Below the pieces are notes generated by a model that worked only from the letters and a program-made list of their open reading frames with translations, was not told the DNA's origin and made no database searches. A stretch of DNA of 38,990 bases from Bacillota bacterium (GTDB taxonomy: Bacteria; Bacillota; Bacilli; Paenibacillales; UBA4045), in NCBI GenBank assembly GCA_023441055.1, contig JAEZQY010000027.1, positions 1-38,990 on the forward strand, read 5' to 3'. The position numbers were made by a program, and so were the translations under genes. Shown here piece by piece: positions 26,364 to 33,693 of this stretch (positions are counted from its first letter, which is position 1; every line of letters begins with the position of its first letter).

Positions 26364-26732
26364 ATGGCACGTATAGCTGGTGTTGACTTGCCCCGTGATA
26401 AGCGGGTGGAGATTGGTCTGACGTACATCTTCGGGATTGGTAAGGCTACGTCTCAGAAGATTCTTGCAGCTACTGGTATCAGTGCGGAAACGCGAATCCG
26501 CGATCTAACTGAAGAAGAAGTAAGTAAATTGCGTGAAGCGATCGATAAGACGGTTAAGGTTGAAGGTGACCTGCGCCGCGAGATCTCGATGAATATCAAG
26601 CGTCTGATTGATATTGGCTGCTACCGCGGTGTTCGTCATCGTCGTGGCTTACCAGTTCGCGGACAACGTACTAAGACTAATGCTCGTACGCGTAAAGGTC
26701 CACGTCGTACTGTAGCTAATAAGAAGAAGTAA
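26364..26732 (+). CDS. rpsM: 30S ribosomal protein S13
   Basis: The 122-residue S13 forms a head bridge with the 50S subunit and touches P-site tRNA. It contains ARIAGVDLPRDKRVEIGLTY, the RHRRGLPVRGQRTKTNARTR segment and the basic tail KGPRRTVANKKK. AAGGAGGTGG precedes the ATG. Confidence 0.97.
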   Translation: MARIAGVDLPRDKRVEIGLTYIFGIGKATSQKILAATGISAETRIRDLTEEEVSKLREAIDKTVKVEGDLRREISMNIKRLIDIGCYRGVRHRRGLPVRGQRTKTNARTRKGPRRTVANKKK

Positions 26733-26751
26733 GAAAGGGGGATAACCATTC

Positions 26752-27147
26752 ATGGCTAAACCAAAAAAGGCTGTCCGTACTAAACGTCGTGATCGAAAGA
26801 ATATAGAGACCGGAGTAGCTCATATCCGTTCTACGTTCAATAATACAATTGTTACAATCACAGACCCGCATGGCAATGCAATCTCATGGGCAAGCTCGGG
26901 TAACCTGGGCTTCAAGGGATCTCGTAAGAGCACTCCTTATGCCGCACAGATGGCGGCTGAATCGGCTGCTAGAGCTGCAATGGAGCATGGTATGAAGGTC
27001 GTCGAAGTGATGGTAAAGGGTCCAGGAGCTGGACGTGAAGCGGCTATCCGTTCCTTGCAAGCAGCTGGCTTGGAAGTGAACTTGATTAAGGACGTTACAC
27101 CTATCCCGCATAATGGATGCCGCCCGCCGAAACGTCGTCGCGTGTAA
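26752..27147 (+). CDS. rpsK: 30S ribosomal protein S11
   Basis: The 131-residue S11 lies on the 30S platform near the E site. Typical segments are GVAHIRSTFNNTIVTITDP and the ending VTPIPHNGCRPPKRRRV. GAAAGGGGG precedes the ATG at 26752. The 12 bases encoding HNGC are partly repeated in the gap before rpoA. Confidence 0.97.
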   Translation: MAKPKKAVRTKRRDRKNIETGVAHIRSTFNNTIVTITDPHGNAISWASSGNLGFKGSRKSTPYAAQMAAESAARAAMEHGMKVVEVMVKGPGAGREAAIRSLQAAGLEVNLIKDVTPIPHNGCRPPKRRRV

Positions 27148-27275
27148 TACCTTTCCTGCATGAAGTATAAAACTTGTCTGATCCTGTGCATAATGGATGT
27201 GAAGGCAAGGGTATACTACATGTTTATTGTTTTGAGGCTATACCGGTTACCGACGTTTTGAAGGAGGTAATACCC

Positions 27276-28220
27276 ATGATCGAAATCGAAAAGCCGAAAA
27301 TAGAAACCGTAGAACTGAAGGAAGATGGCACATACGGCAAGTTCGTCGTTGAACCACTCGAGAGAGGCTACGGGACTACATTGGGTAATTCACTTCGTAG
27401 AATCTTACTATCATCACTACCTGGTGCAGCAGTGACCTCTGTTCAAATTGACGGTGTGTTACATGAGTTCTCGACAATTCCAGGCGTACTGGAAGATGTT
27501 ACAGAAGTGATACTCAATCTGAAGGGTCTGTCCGTTAGGATTCACTCCGATGATGTGAAGGTTCTTGAGATTGATGCAGAGGGTGAAGGTCCCATTACTG
27601 CCGGTGATATTCGCACGGACAGTGATGTAGAGATTCTGAACCCTGATCTGCATATCGCGACACTTGCTGCAGATGCTCGATTGCATATGCGCATCTGGGC
27701 GAATCGCGGTAGAGGCTATGTTTCTGCGGATAAGAACAAGAACGATGATCAGCCGATTGGTGTCATTCCGATCGATTCGATCTATTCACCGATTACTCGA
27801 GTGAACTATACGATTGAGAATACTCGTGTAGGTCAAGTAACGAATTATGATAAGCTGACGCTGGAAGTATGGACGGATGCCAGCATCCGCCCAGAAGAAG
27901 CAGTCAGCATCGGCGCGAAGATTCTCTCCGAACACTTAAATCTGTTCGTTGGTCTAACGGATGAAGCGCGTGACGCTGAAATTATGGTGGAGAAGGAAGA
28001 GGACAAGAAGGAGAAAGTGCTCGAGATGACTATCGAAGAGCTCGACCTGTCTGTCCGCTCCTATAACTGCCTGAAGCGCGCGGGTATCAATACGGTACAA
28101 GAGCTGATTACGAAGACCGAAGAAGATATGATGAAGGTGCGAAATCTTGGACGTAAATCGTTAGAGGAAGTTCAAGAGAAGCTGGAAGAGTTGAATCTCT
28201 CGCTTCGCAATGAGGATTAA
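27276..28220 (+). CDS. rpoA: DNA-directed RNA polymerase subunit alpha
   Basis: The 314-residue subunit has an N-terminal assembly domain (VVEPLERGYGTTLGNSLRRI, dimer interface) and a C-terminal domain (LDLSVRSYNCLKRAGINTV, then VRNLGRKSLEEV) that binds UP elements and activators. The ATG at 27276 follows GAAGGAGGT; an upstream in-frame ATG at 27174 lies in the spacer and is not conserved-looking. It is followed by rplQ after 27 bases. Confidence 0.97.
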   Translation: MIEIEKPKIETVELKEDGTYGKFVVEPLERGYGTTLGNSLRRILLSSLPGAAVTSVQIDGVLHEFSTIPGVLEDVTEVILNLKGLSVRIHSDDVKVLEIDAEGEGPITAGDIRTDSDVEILNPDLHIATLAADARLHMRIWANRGRGYVSADKNKNDDQPIGVIPIDSIYSPITRVNYTIENTRVGQVTNYDKLTLEVWTDASIRPEEAVSIGAKILSEHLNLFVGLTDEARDAEIMVEKEEDKKEKVLEMTIEELDLSVRSYNCLKRAGINTVQELITKTEEDMMKVRNLGRKSLEEVQEKLEELNLSLRNED

Positions 28221-28247
28221 TACTAACCTAAGAAGGAGGGAACTTAC

Positions 28248-28616
28248 ATGGCAAATTATCAGAAGCTGAGCCGTGACTCCAGTTCTCGTAAAGCGCTGTT
28301 CCGTGATCTCGTGACGGATCTGTTCCTATACGAGCGCATCCAGACGACTGAAGCTAAGGCGAAGGAGCTACGTTCCATCGCAGAGAAGCTGATTACGACT
28401 GCTAAGCGCGGTGATCTGCATGCTCGTCGTCAAGTGGCATCCTTCGTTCGTCGTGAAACGCTGAACGGCGAGCAAGACGCTATTCAGAAGCTGTTCAGTG
28501 AGCTGGCTCCTCGTTATGCGGAGCGTCCAGGCGGATACACGCGTATCCTTAAGCTGGGACCTCGCCGCGGAGACGCTGCTCCAATGGTCTATCTGGAACT
28601 GGTTGATCGCGCGTAA
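28248..28616 (+). CDS. rplQ: 50S ribosomal protein L17
   Basis: The 122-residue L17 lies near the tunnel exit. It starts MANYQKLSRDSSSRKALFRD and contains TEAKAKELRSIAEKLIT and the GGYTRILKLGPRRGDAA ending. GAAGGAGGG precedes the ATG. It is the last gene of the superoperon and is followed by a clear terminator. Confidence 0.97.
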   Translation: MANYQKLSRDSSSRKALFRDLVTDLFLYERIQTTEAKAKELRSIAEKLITTAKRGDLHARRQVASFVRRETLNGEQDAIQKLFSELAPRYAERPGGYTRILKLGPRRGDAAPMVYLELVDRA

Positions 28617-28626
28617 TTTCTAACAG

Positions 28627-28670
28627 AAAGGGTGGACAGAATCTCACGATTCTGAACAAGCCCTTTTTTT
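28627..28670 (+). terminator. Intrinsic terminator after rplQ
   Basis: AAAGGG (28627-28632) pairs with CCCTTT (28661-28666) and CAGAATC (28637-28643) pairs with GATTCTG (28648-28654), with a small internal loop, followed by seven T. It ends the rpsJ-rplQ transcription unit. Confidence 0.9.
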
Positions 28671-28688
28671 GTTGATCTATCAGACTTT

Positions 28689-28706
28689 ACAGAGCCGTTT
28701 ATCTGG
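28689..28706 (+). repeat. 18-base intergenic repeat, copy 1
   Basis: ACAGAGCCGTTTATCTGG recurs exactly at 30704-30721. It lies between the rplQ terminator and truA. CAGA and TCTG at its ends can form a small hairpin. A related CCGTTTAACTGG is at 1073-1084 in the rpoB leader. Confidence 0.75.
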
Positions 28707-28738
28707 GCAGTAATGAATTTGTAGGGGGTTGATCGAAG

Positions 28739-29527
28739 ATGCGCAATCTCGTACTCGTGATCAGCTACGATGGTACAGCTTACAGCGGCTTTCAATCCCA
28801 ACCGTTCAAGAATACGATTCAGGACAAGATTGAAGAGGCTATTGAACGGCTGAGTGGCGAGAAGGTGAAGCTGGTGGGGTCAGGTCGTACTGACGCTGGT
28901 GTGCACGCAATGGGACAGGTGGCAAACTTCGAGACAAATTCTCCGATTCCGGCATATCGCTGGCGATTAGCGCTCAATTCTAGGTTGCCAGATGACATCG
29001 TAATCCGGGAAGTATTCGAGGCGCCGCTCGCATTCCATGCCAGGAGAATGGCTAAGCGTAAGACGTATCGCTATACAGTCAATAACAGTCGTGTGCCAGA
29101 TGTGTTCGGTCAGAAGTACCAATACTTCCACCCTACGCCATTGGATGCGCAAGCGATGATTGAAGCCATTACATGTCTGCACGGTGAACATGATTTCTCT
29201 ACATTTTGCTCCCGTAAATCTACGAAAAGCTCTCATGTCAGAACGATCTACGACGCGAGGATCACCTTAGTGAACAGCGTCTATCCGGACCATGAGGGCA
29301 GGAACGGTATCATGTATATCGATCTAACAGGCAGCGGTTTCTTGTATAATATGGTTCGTGTCATAGTCGGGACATTGCTTCAGATTGGAGAGGGGAAGCG
29401 CCCGGCGAGTGATATGGCTCGCATCCTTGAACGGAGAGATCGAGCGGCCGGCGGACCGACTGCGATTCCACAGGGACTTTGCTTAATGGATGTTGAGTAT
29501 GATGAACGAGATATACAAATAATGTAG
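28739..29527 (+). CDS. truA: tRNA pseudouridine(38-40) synthase TruA
   Basis: The 262-residue enzyme isomerises uridines 38-40 in the tRNA anticodon arm. The catalytic aspartate is D52 in GSGRTDAGVHA. Other family segments are FHARRMAKRKTYRYTV and the C-terminal GSGFLYNMVRVIVGTLLQIG. GTAGGGGGT precedes the ATG at 28739. In most Bacillales three ECF transporter genes separate rplQ from truA; they are absent here, so truA follows the terminator directly. Confidence 0.96.
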   Translation: MRNLVLVISYDGTAYSGFQSQPFKNTIQDKIEEAIERLSGEKVKLVGSGRTDAGVHAMGQVANFETNSPIPAYRWRLALNSRLPDDIVIREVFEAPLAFHARRMAKRKTYRYTVNNSRVPDVFGQKYQYFHPTPLDAQAMIEAITCLHGEHDFSTFCSRKSTKSSHVRTIYDARITLVNSVYPDHEGRNGIMYIDLTGSGFLYNMVRVIVGTLLQIGEGKRPASDMARILERRDRAAGGPTAIPQGLCLMDVEYDERDIQIM

Positions 29528-29536
29528 AAATAATAC

Positions 29537-29565
29537 TTGCGATTGATTGAGAATTAAGGTACAAT
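29537..29565 (+). promoter_or_regulatory. rplM-rpsI promoter
   Basis: TTGCGA (29537-29542) and TACAAT (29560-29565) are spaced by 17 bases, directly after truA. Transcription would start near 29572. Confidence 0.7.
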
Positions 29566-29570
29566 AATTG

Positions 29571-29684
29571 TTGGTCTTTCTTAATGGCTATCCCACGGCC
29601 CCCAGTTAAGAATGCCGACACGAAACAGGTCATTCACGCTCACTTAGGGGCGTTTATGTGTGACGACATTAGGAGGATTTAATC
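29571..29684 (+). promoter_or_regulatory. rplM leader, probably an L13-type autoregulatory leader
   Basis: TTCTTAA (29578-29584) pairs with TTAAGAA (29606-29612). Further on, GTCA and ACGC can pair with GCGT and TGAC within 29629-29670. A structured L13 leader is known in Bacillales; assignment here rests on position and the visible stems, not on an alignment. Confidence 0.5.
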
Positions 29685-30122
29685 ATGCGCATTACCTATA
29701 TGGCTAAGCCGAACGGTGTAGAAGCCAAGTGGTATATTGTCGACGCAGCAGGCCAGACGCTTGGACGGTTGTCCAGCGAAGTGGCAAGCATAATTCGCGG
29801 CAAATTCAAACCTGAATTTACACCTCATGTGGATACTGGAGACTTCGTCATCGTTATCAACGCTGATAAGGTTCAATTAACCGGTAATAAATGGGCACAG
29901 AAGAAGTACTATCGTCACTCCCAACACCCAGGCGGGTTGAAGGTGACGACAGCAGCAACATTACGTGATACGAGACCTGAGCGCTTGATCGAGTTTGCCG
30001 TTAACGGTATGCTCCCCAAGAATCGCCTCGGTGACAAGCTTAGAACGAAGTTGAAAGTATACGCCGGCAGCGAGCATCCGCATGCCGCTCAAAATCCTGA
30101 AGTGTGGCAACTTCGCGGTTAA
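29685..30122 (+). CDS. rplM: 50S ribosomal protein L13
   Basis: The 145-residue early 50S assembly protein contains AKWYIVDAAGQTLGRLSSEVA, the HVDTGDFVIVINADKVQLTG segment and the YYRHSQHPGGLK motif. TTAGGAGGA precedes the ATG at 29685. It pairs with rpsI as in nearly all bacteria. Confidence 0.97.
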   Translation: MRITYMAKPNGVEAKWYIVDAAGQTLGRLSSEVASIIRGKFKPEFTPHVDTGDFVIVINADKVQLTGNKWAQKKYYRHSQHPGGLKVTTAATLRDTRPERLIEFAVNGMLPKNRLGDKLRTKLKVYAGSEHPHAAQNPEVWQLRG

Positions 30123-30143
30123 TAAGAGGGAGGTCTACGATTC

Positions 30144-30536
30144 ATGGCTCAAGTGCAATATTATGGAACGGGTCGTCGCAAGAATTCGGTCGCAAGAGTA
30201 CGTCTTGTGCCGGGTGAAGGACGCATCATTATCAATAAACGCGAAATCGATAACTACTTTGGTCTGGAGACGCTGAAGCTGATTGTAAAGCAGCCGCTTC
30301 GTCTAACCGATACGACGGACAAGTATGACGTGCTTGTGATCGCCAATGGCGGCGGAATGAGCGGTCAAGCTGGCGCCATTCGTCACGGAATCGCTCGCGC
30401 GCTGTTGAAGGTAGATCCTGATCTTCGTGGATCCCTGAAGAGAGCTGGCTTCTTGACTCGCGATCCTCGTATGAAGGAACGTAAGAAGTACGGTTTGAAG
30501 GCTGCACGTCGTGCGCCACAATTCTCGAAGCGTTAA
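30144..30536 (+). CDS. rpsI: 30S ribosomal protein S9
   Basis: The 130-residue S9 has a C-terminal tail that contacts P-site tRNA, here ending QFSKR. It contains YYGTGRRKNSVARVRLVPG and GGGMSGQAGAIRHGIARALL. GAGGGAGGT precedes the ATG. It is followed by a strong terminator. Confidence 0.97.
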   Translation: MAQVQYYGTGRRKNSVARVRLVPGEGRIIINKREIDNYFGLETLKLIVKQPLRLTDTTDKYDVLVIANGGGMSGQAGAIRHGIARALLKVDPDLRGSLKRAGFLTRDPRMKERKKYGLKAARRAPQFSKR

Positions 30537-30561
30537 TCGCTCGAGTCACAATTACATGGAG

Positions 30562-30597
30562 ACCTGCTTGGAATTCGATTCCAAGCAGGTTTTTTTG
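30562..30597 (+). terminator. Intrinsic terminator after rpsI
   Basis: A perfect 13-bp stem joins ACCTGCTTGGAAT (30562-30574) and ATTCCAAGCAGGT (30578-30590), followed directly by TTTTTTG. Confidence 0.95.
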
Positions 30598-30646
30598 TAT
30601 ATATAAGACTTTATAAATTTTCAACTTTAAGAGGCTTATATATCGA

Positions 30647-30729
30647 TGCTAAACGGAAACGCCCTTGCTTAAGAAGTAGTTTGCTACGCAAGCTTGGAGG
30701 ACGACAGAGCCGTTTATCTGGCGTTAGCA
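30647..30729 (+). promoter_or_regulatory. Structured intergenic element upstream of cysH, function unknown
   Basis: TAAACGG (30650-30656) pairs perfectly with CCGTTTA (30710-30716) and encloses a hairpin made of CTTGC/GCAAG (30664-30668, 30688-30692) and GTAG/CTAC (30676-30679, 30684-30687). Competing pairings exist: GCTAAACG (30648-30655) with CGTTAGC (30722-30728), and AACGCC (30658-30663) with GGCGTT (30720-30725). The element ends well before the cysH promoter, so it is not an obvious cysH riboswitch. It matches no riboswitch consensus I know, and it includes the 18-base repeat shared with 28689-28706. The rest of 30600-30780 shows nothing further. Confidence 0.45.
30704..30721 (+). repeat. 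18-base intergenic repeat, copy 2
   Basis: ACAGAGCCGTTTATCTGG is identical to 28689-28706. Here its CCGTTTA half pairs with an upstream TAAACGG, a partner that copy 1 lacks. Confidence 0.75.
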
Positions 30730-30785
30730 CACATGCATAGGCTGATAGGGACTGATTTGAGCTGTGGATATATTAAAAATGAGGA

Positions 30786-30814
30786 TTGAATTAACAGTTC
30801 GAACGTTATATAAT
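30786..30814 (+). promoter_or_regulatory. cysH-sat promoter
   Basis: TTGAAT (30786-30791) and a perfect TATAAT (30809-30814) are spaced by 17 bases. Start of transcription is expected near 30821, leaving a short leader of about 40 bases. Confidence 0.78.
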
Positions 30815-30823
30815 CAATATCAT

Positions 30824-30840
30824 ATTCGATTACTCGGAAT
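30824..30840 (+). promoter_or_regulatory. Possible operator at the cysH start site
   Basis: ATTCGA and TCGGAAT form an imperfect inverted repeat around TTAC, just downstream of the expected transcription start. Position and ATTC/GAAT half-sites would suit a repressor such as the cysteine regulator CymR of Firmicutes. The match is too short to be sure. Confidence 0.3.
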
Positions 30841-30860
30841 TAAAGTGGAGGTACTTGGTT

Positions 30861-31553
30861 ATGAATTTATTCGAGAAGGAAGCGCTGGCAACAGAGGGGG
30901 CAGAGCGCTTCGAGCATGAGTCGCCTGAGGTGATTCTGAAATGGGCGGTGGAGCAGTTCTCCAACATCACGTTCGCCTGCAGCTTTGGTGCAGAGGATGT
31001 TGTACTGGTAGATATGCTTCAGAAGATAAGTCCGACAACGGATATCTTCTACCTGGACACGGATTTTCACTTCGCGGAGACCTATGAGACGCGCGATCGT
31101 ATGATCGATAGGTATAATATGAAGTTCGTCCAGGTGAAGCCATTGCTGACGCCGGAGGAGCAAGCTGCTGAGCATGGAGATGCCTTGTGGTCGTCTGATC
31201 CGAATGCTTGCTGCAATATTCGTAAAGTGGAGCCTCTCACCCGCATACTGGGTCAATATGATGCATGGGTTACAGGTATCCGACGCGATCAGGCGCCTAC
31301 ACGCGCGAATGCGAAGAAGGTTGAATATGATTATAAATTTGGCTTAATGAAATTTAATCCGATTGCTTCATGGACGTCTGAGGACGTATGGAACTATATC
31401 AGAGAGCATGATGTCATCTACAATCCGTTGCATGATCAGCACTATCCGAGCATCGGCTGCCATTATTGCACGAGACAAGTCATGCCAGGCGAGGATCCAC
31501 GTGCAGGTCGTTGGTCGGGCAGTGAGAAGACAGAATGCGGACTTCATAAATAA
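30861..31553 (+). CDS. cysH: Adenylylsulfate (APS/PAPS) reductase, thioredoxin-dependent
   Basis: The 230-residue enzyme reduces activated sulfate to sulfite. Paired cysteines C117-C118 and C200/C203 are the iron-sulfur cluster ligands of the APS reductase type, and C226 in ECGLHK is the catalytic cysteine. The cluster cysteines suggest it can use APS directly, which fits the lack of an APS kinase next to it. GGAGGT (30847-30852) is eight bases before ATG 30861; an in-frame TTG at 30855 is too close to that site. It forms a two-gene unit with sat. Confidence 0.94.
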   Translation: MNLFEKEALATEGAERFEHESPEVILKWAVEQFSNITFACSFGAEDVVLVDMLQKISPTTDIFYLDTDFHFAETYETRDRMIDRYNMKFVQVKPLLTPEEQAAEHGDALWSSDPNACCNIRKVEPLTRILGQYDAWVTGIRRDQAPTRANAKKVEYDYKFGLMKFNPIASWTSEDVWNYIREHDVIYNPLHDQHYPSIGCHYCTRQVMPGEDPRAGRWSGSEKTECGLHK

Positions 31554-31589
31554 TCGATTAATTCCATCTCAAGGGAGAAGAGAGCCATT

Positions 31590-32771
31590 ATGGAAAGCAT
31601 TAAGCCGCATGGCGGTGTGTTGGTAAATCGATTGGTGCCGGAATCCGAGCGCACAGAATGGCTGGATAAGGCGGGCAAATTGCAAGTGATTAAGATCAAC
31701 AAATGGACGATCTCGGATATTGATTTGATCGCGATCGGTGCATTCTCGCCATTAACCGGTTTTATGAATGAAGACGACTACCGCTCCGTGCTTGACAATA
31801 TCCGACTAGCGAATGGGCTGGTTTGGAGTATTCCAATTGTACTCCCAGTTGATGCGGACGAAGCAGGCGCGCTGAGGGTTGGTCAACAGGTCTCGCTGGT
31901 CGGCGAGCATGATGATGTGGTGTATGCCGTGCTGGATGTAGAGAGTGTGTACCGCGTGGATCAGAAGGAAGAAGCCCTTAAGGTATATAAGACTACCGAA
32001 ATTGCACATCCTGGCGTGAATAAGCTATATGCCCGTTCGAATACATACGTGGGTGGCAGCCTGCATGTGTTGAACAGGCCGAAGCCTGATAAGTTCACGG
32101 AGTTCTATTTTGACCCGTCAGACACACGCCGCATATTCGCTGATAACGGATGGAAGACGGTTGTTGGCTTCCAAACGCGTAATCCTGTACATCGCGCTCA
32201 TGAGTATATCCAGAAGAGTGCAATGGAGATCGTAGACGGCTTGTTCCTCAACCCGCTCGTCGGTGAGACGAAGTCCGATGATATCTCGGCGGATGTGCGG
32301 ATGCGCAGCTATCTCGTACTATTAGAGAATTACTATCCGGAGAATCGCGTATTCCTGGGTGTATTCCCAGCTGCTATGCGTTATGCCGGGCCGCGTGAGG
32401 CGATCTTCCATGCGATGGTTCGTAAGAATTACGGCTGCACACACTTCATCGTCGGTCGTGACCATGCAGGTGTAGGTGATTATTACGGCACGTATGAGGC
32501 TCAGGATCTGTTGCGCTCCTTCTCTGTGGAAGACCTGGGGATTACACCCTTGTACTTCGAGCACAGCTTCTACTGCAAGAAGTGCGGTAACATGGGAACC
32601 AGCAAGACCTGCCCGCATGATGCTGCGGAGCATCTGCACCTATCGGGTACGAAGGTGAGGGCGTTATTGCGCAATGGGGAGTGCCCGCCGCCTGAATTCT
32701 CCAGACCAGAGGTTGCGCAGGTGCTGATTGAGGGCATGTCGGAGCAGTTGATCTCCGGCGCTGGTGTGTAA
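31590..32771 (+). CDS. sat: Sulfate adenylyltransferase (ATP sulfurylase)
   Basis: The 393-residue enzyme makes APS and pyrophosphate from sulfate and ATP, the substrate for the preceding cysH. The nucleotide-binding motifs are QTRNPVHRAHE at 195-205 and GRDHAG at 289-294. C329, C332, C341 and H343 (CKKCGNMGTSKTCPH) look like a zinc site, as in many bacterial homodimeric forms. No APS kinase domain is fused. CAAGGGAG precedes the ATG at 31590. No clear terminator follows. Confidence 0.95.
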   Translation: MESIKPHGGVLVNRLVPESERTEWLDKAGKLQVIKINKWTISDIDLIAIGAFSPLTGFMNEDDYRSVLDNIRLANGLVWSIPIVLPVDADEAGALRVGQQVSLVGEHDDVVYAVLDVESVYRVDQKEEALKVYKTTEIAHPGVNKLYARSNTYVGGSLHVLNRPKPDKFTEFYFDPSDTRRIFADNGWKTVVGFQTRNPVHRAHEYIQKSAMEIVDGLFLNPLVGETKSDDISADVRMRSYLVLLENYYPENRVFLGVFPAAMRYAGPREAIFHAMVRKNYGCTHFIVGRDHAGVGDYYGTYEAQDLLRSFSVEDLGITPLYFEHSFYCKKCGNMGTSKTCPHDAAEHLHLSGTKVRALLRNGECPPPEFSRPEVAQVLIEGMSEQLISGAGV

Positions 32772-32872
32772 GTTTGATGATCCCGACATAATTGACCGCC
32801 TTGTCCCATATGGTTAAGTAGCAGACTTCCAACAGGAACTCTTCTTATCCAATTGGACGAGGTGGTTTTATT

Positions 32873-33631
32873 ATGTTCAGCCGTAAGCGTAAGTGGGTAT
32901 TCATTGGGATTACCCGAAGGGGGACGACCAAGCTATTATTCACTTCGGCACTCGTGACATTATTGATTATTCTGTTCAGCTATGATTATTCCTCTACACG
33001 AACTTGGACGAATTGGGCGTTGCCACTGGCTGGACAGACGATTGTGCTGGATGCGGGCCATGGCGGGGTGGATGGCGGCGCGGAGAGTGAATCCGGGCTG
33101 GTGGAGAAGGATGTGACGCTAGCGCTAAGCTTACAGGTGCGCGACTACCTGCAGGAGGCCGGCGCGATCGTGATTATGACCCGTGAGGGTGATTATGATC
33201 TGGCCAAGCCTCAGACGAGAGGCTATAGCAGACGGAAGACAGAGGATCTAGTTCAACGCGCGCTTATCATTGATCGCGCCAGAGCAGATCTATTCATCTC
33301 GATCCATCTGAACAGCGTCCCCTCTGCGCGTTGGAGCGGCGCGCAGACCTTCTATTATCCGAAGCATGAGGAGAATCTCAGATTAGCCGCATTGATACAA
33401 GAAGAGATCAAGGTCAATCTCGCTAACACGAATCGTATGGCGAATACCGTGGATTCGGTCTATCTCCTGAGGACGAGCAAGATCCCCTCGGCGTTAGTGG
33501 AGGTTGGTTTCCTCTCGAATCCACGTGAGGCGGAGCTGCTCAGGGATCCGATGTATCAGCAGAAGCTCGCTGCTTCTATCTATCGGGGTATTCTTCGCTT
33601 CAGCTCAGGCGAACAGCTTGGAACACCTTAG
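32873..33631 (+). CDS. cwlD: N-acetylmuramoyl-L-alanine amidase CwlD (spore cortex)
   Basis: The 252-residue protein has one N-terminal membrane segment (about residues 20-36) and an Amidase_3 domain. The zinc ligands are H63 in LDAGHGGVDGG, E78 and H145 in SIHLN, with catalytic E210 in ALVEVGFLSN. In Bacillus, CwlD with PdaA makes muramic delta-lactam in the spore cortex, needed for cortex lysis at germination. GGACGAGGTGG precedes the ATG. A weak TTGACC (32792) with TAAGTA at 17-base spacing lies upstream; its sporulation promoter was not identified with certainty. Confidence 0.93.
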   Translation: MFSRKRKWVFIGITRRGTTKLLFTSALVTLLIILFSYDYSSTRTWTNWALPLAGQTIVLDAGHGGVDGGAESESGLVEKDVTLALSLQVRDYLQEAGAIVIMTREGDYDLAKPQTRGYSRRKTEDLVQRALIIDRARADLFISIHLNSVPSARWSGAQTFYYPKHEENLRLAALIQEEIKVNLANTNRMANTVDSVYLLRTSKIPSALVEVGFLSNPREAELLRDPMYQQKLAASIYRGILRFSSGEQLGTP

Positions 33632-33645
33632 AAGTATGATATAAT
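33618..33645 (+). promoter_or_regulatory. mrp promoter
   Basis: TTGGAA (33618-33623) and a perfect TATAAT (33640-33645) are spaced by 16 bases and overlap the end of cwlD. A small palindrome, CGATTT-CAT-AAATCG (33660-33674), follows near the transcript start. Confidence 0.65.
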
Positions 33646-33693
33646 GAGAGTCGATTACACGATTTCATAAATCGGCTAAGAGGGTGGATACGA

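Noticed and set aside
27174..27275. N-terminal extension of RpoA
   Set aside because: The extra 34 residues precede the GAAGGAGGT binding site and do not resemble alpha subunits, which start at MIEIEKPK.
30600..30860. S-box (SAM) riboswitch upstream of cysH
   Set aside because: Expected from Bacillus subtilis, but its conserved core sequences are not present, and the structured element lies upstream of the likely promoter.
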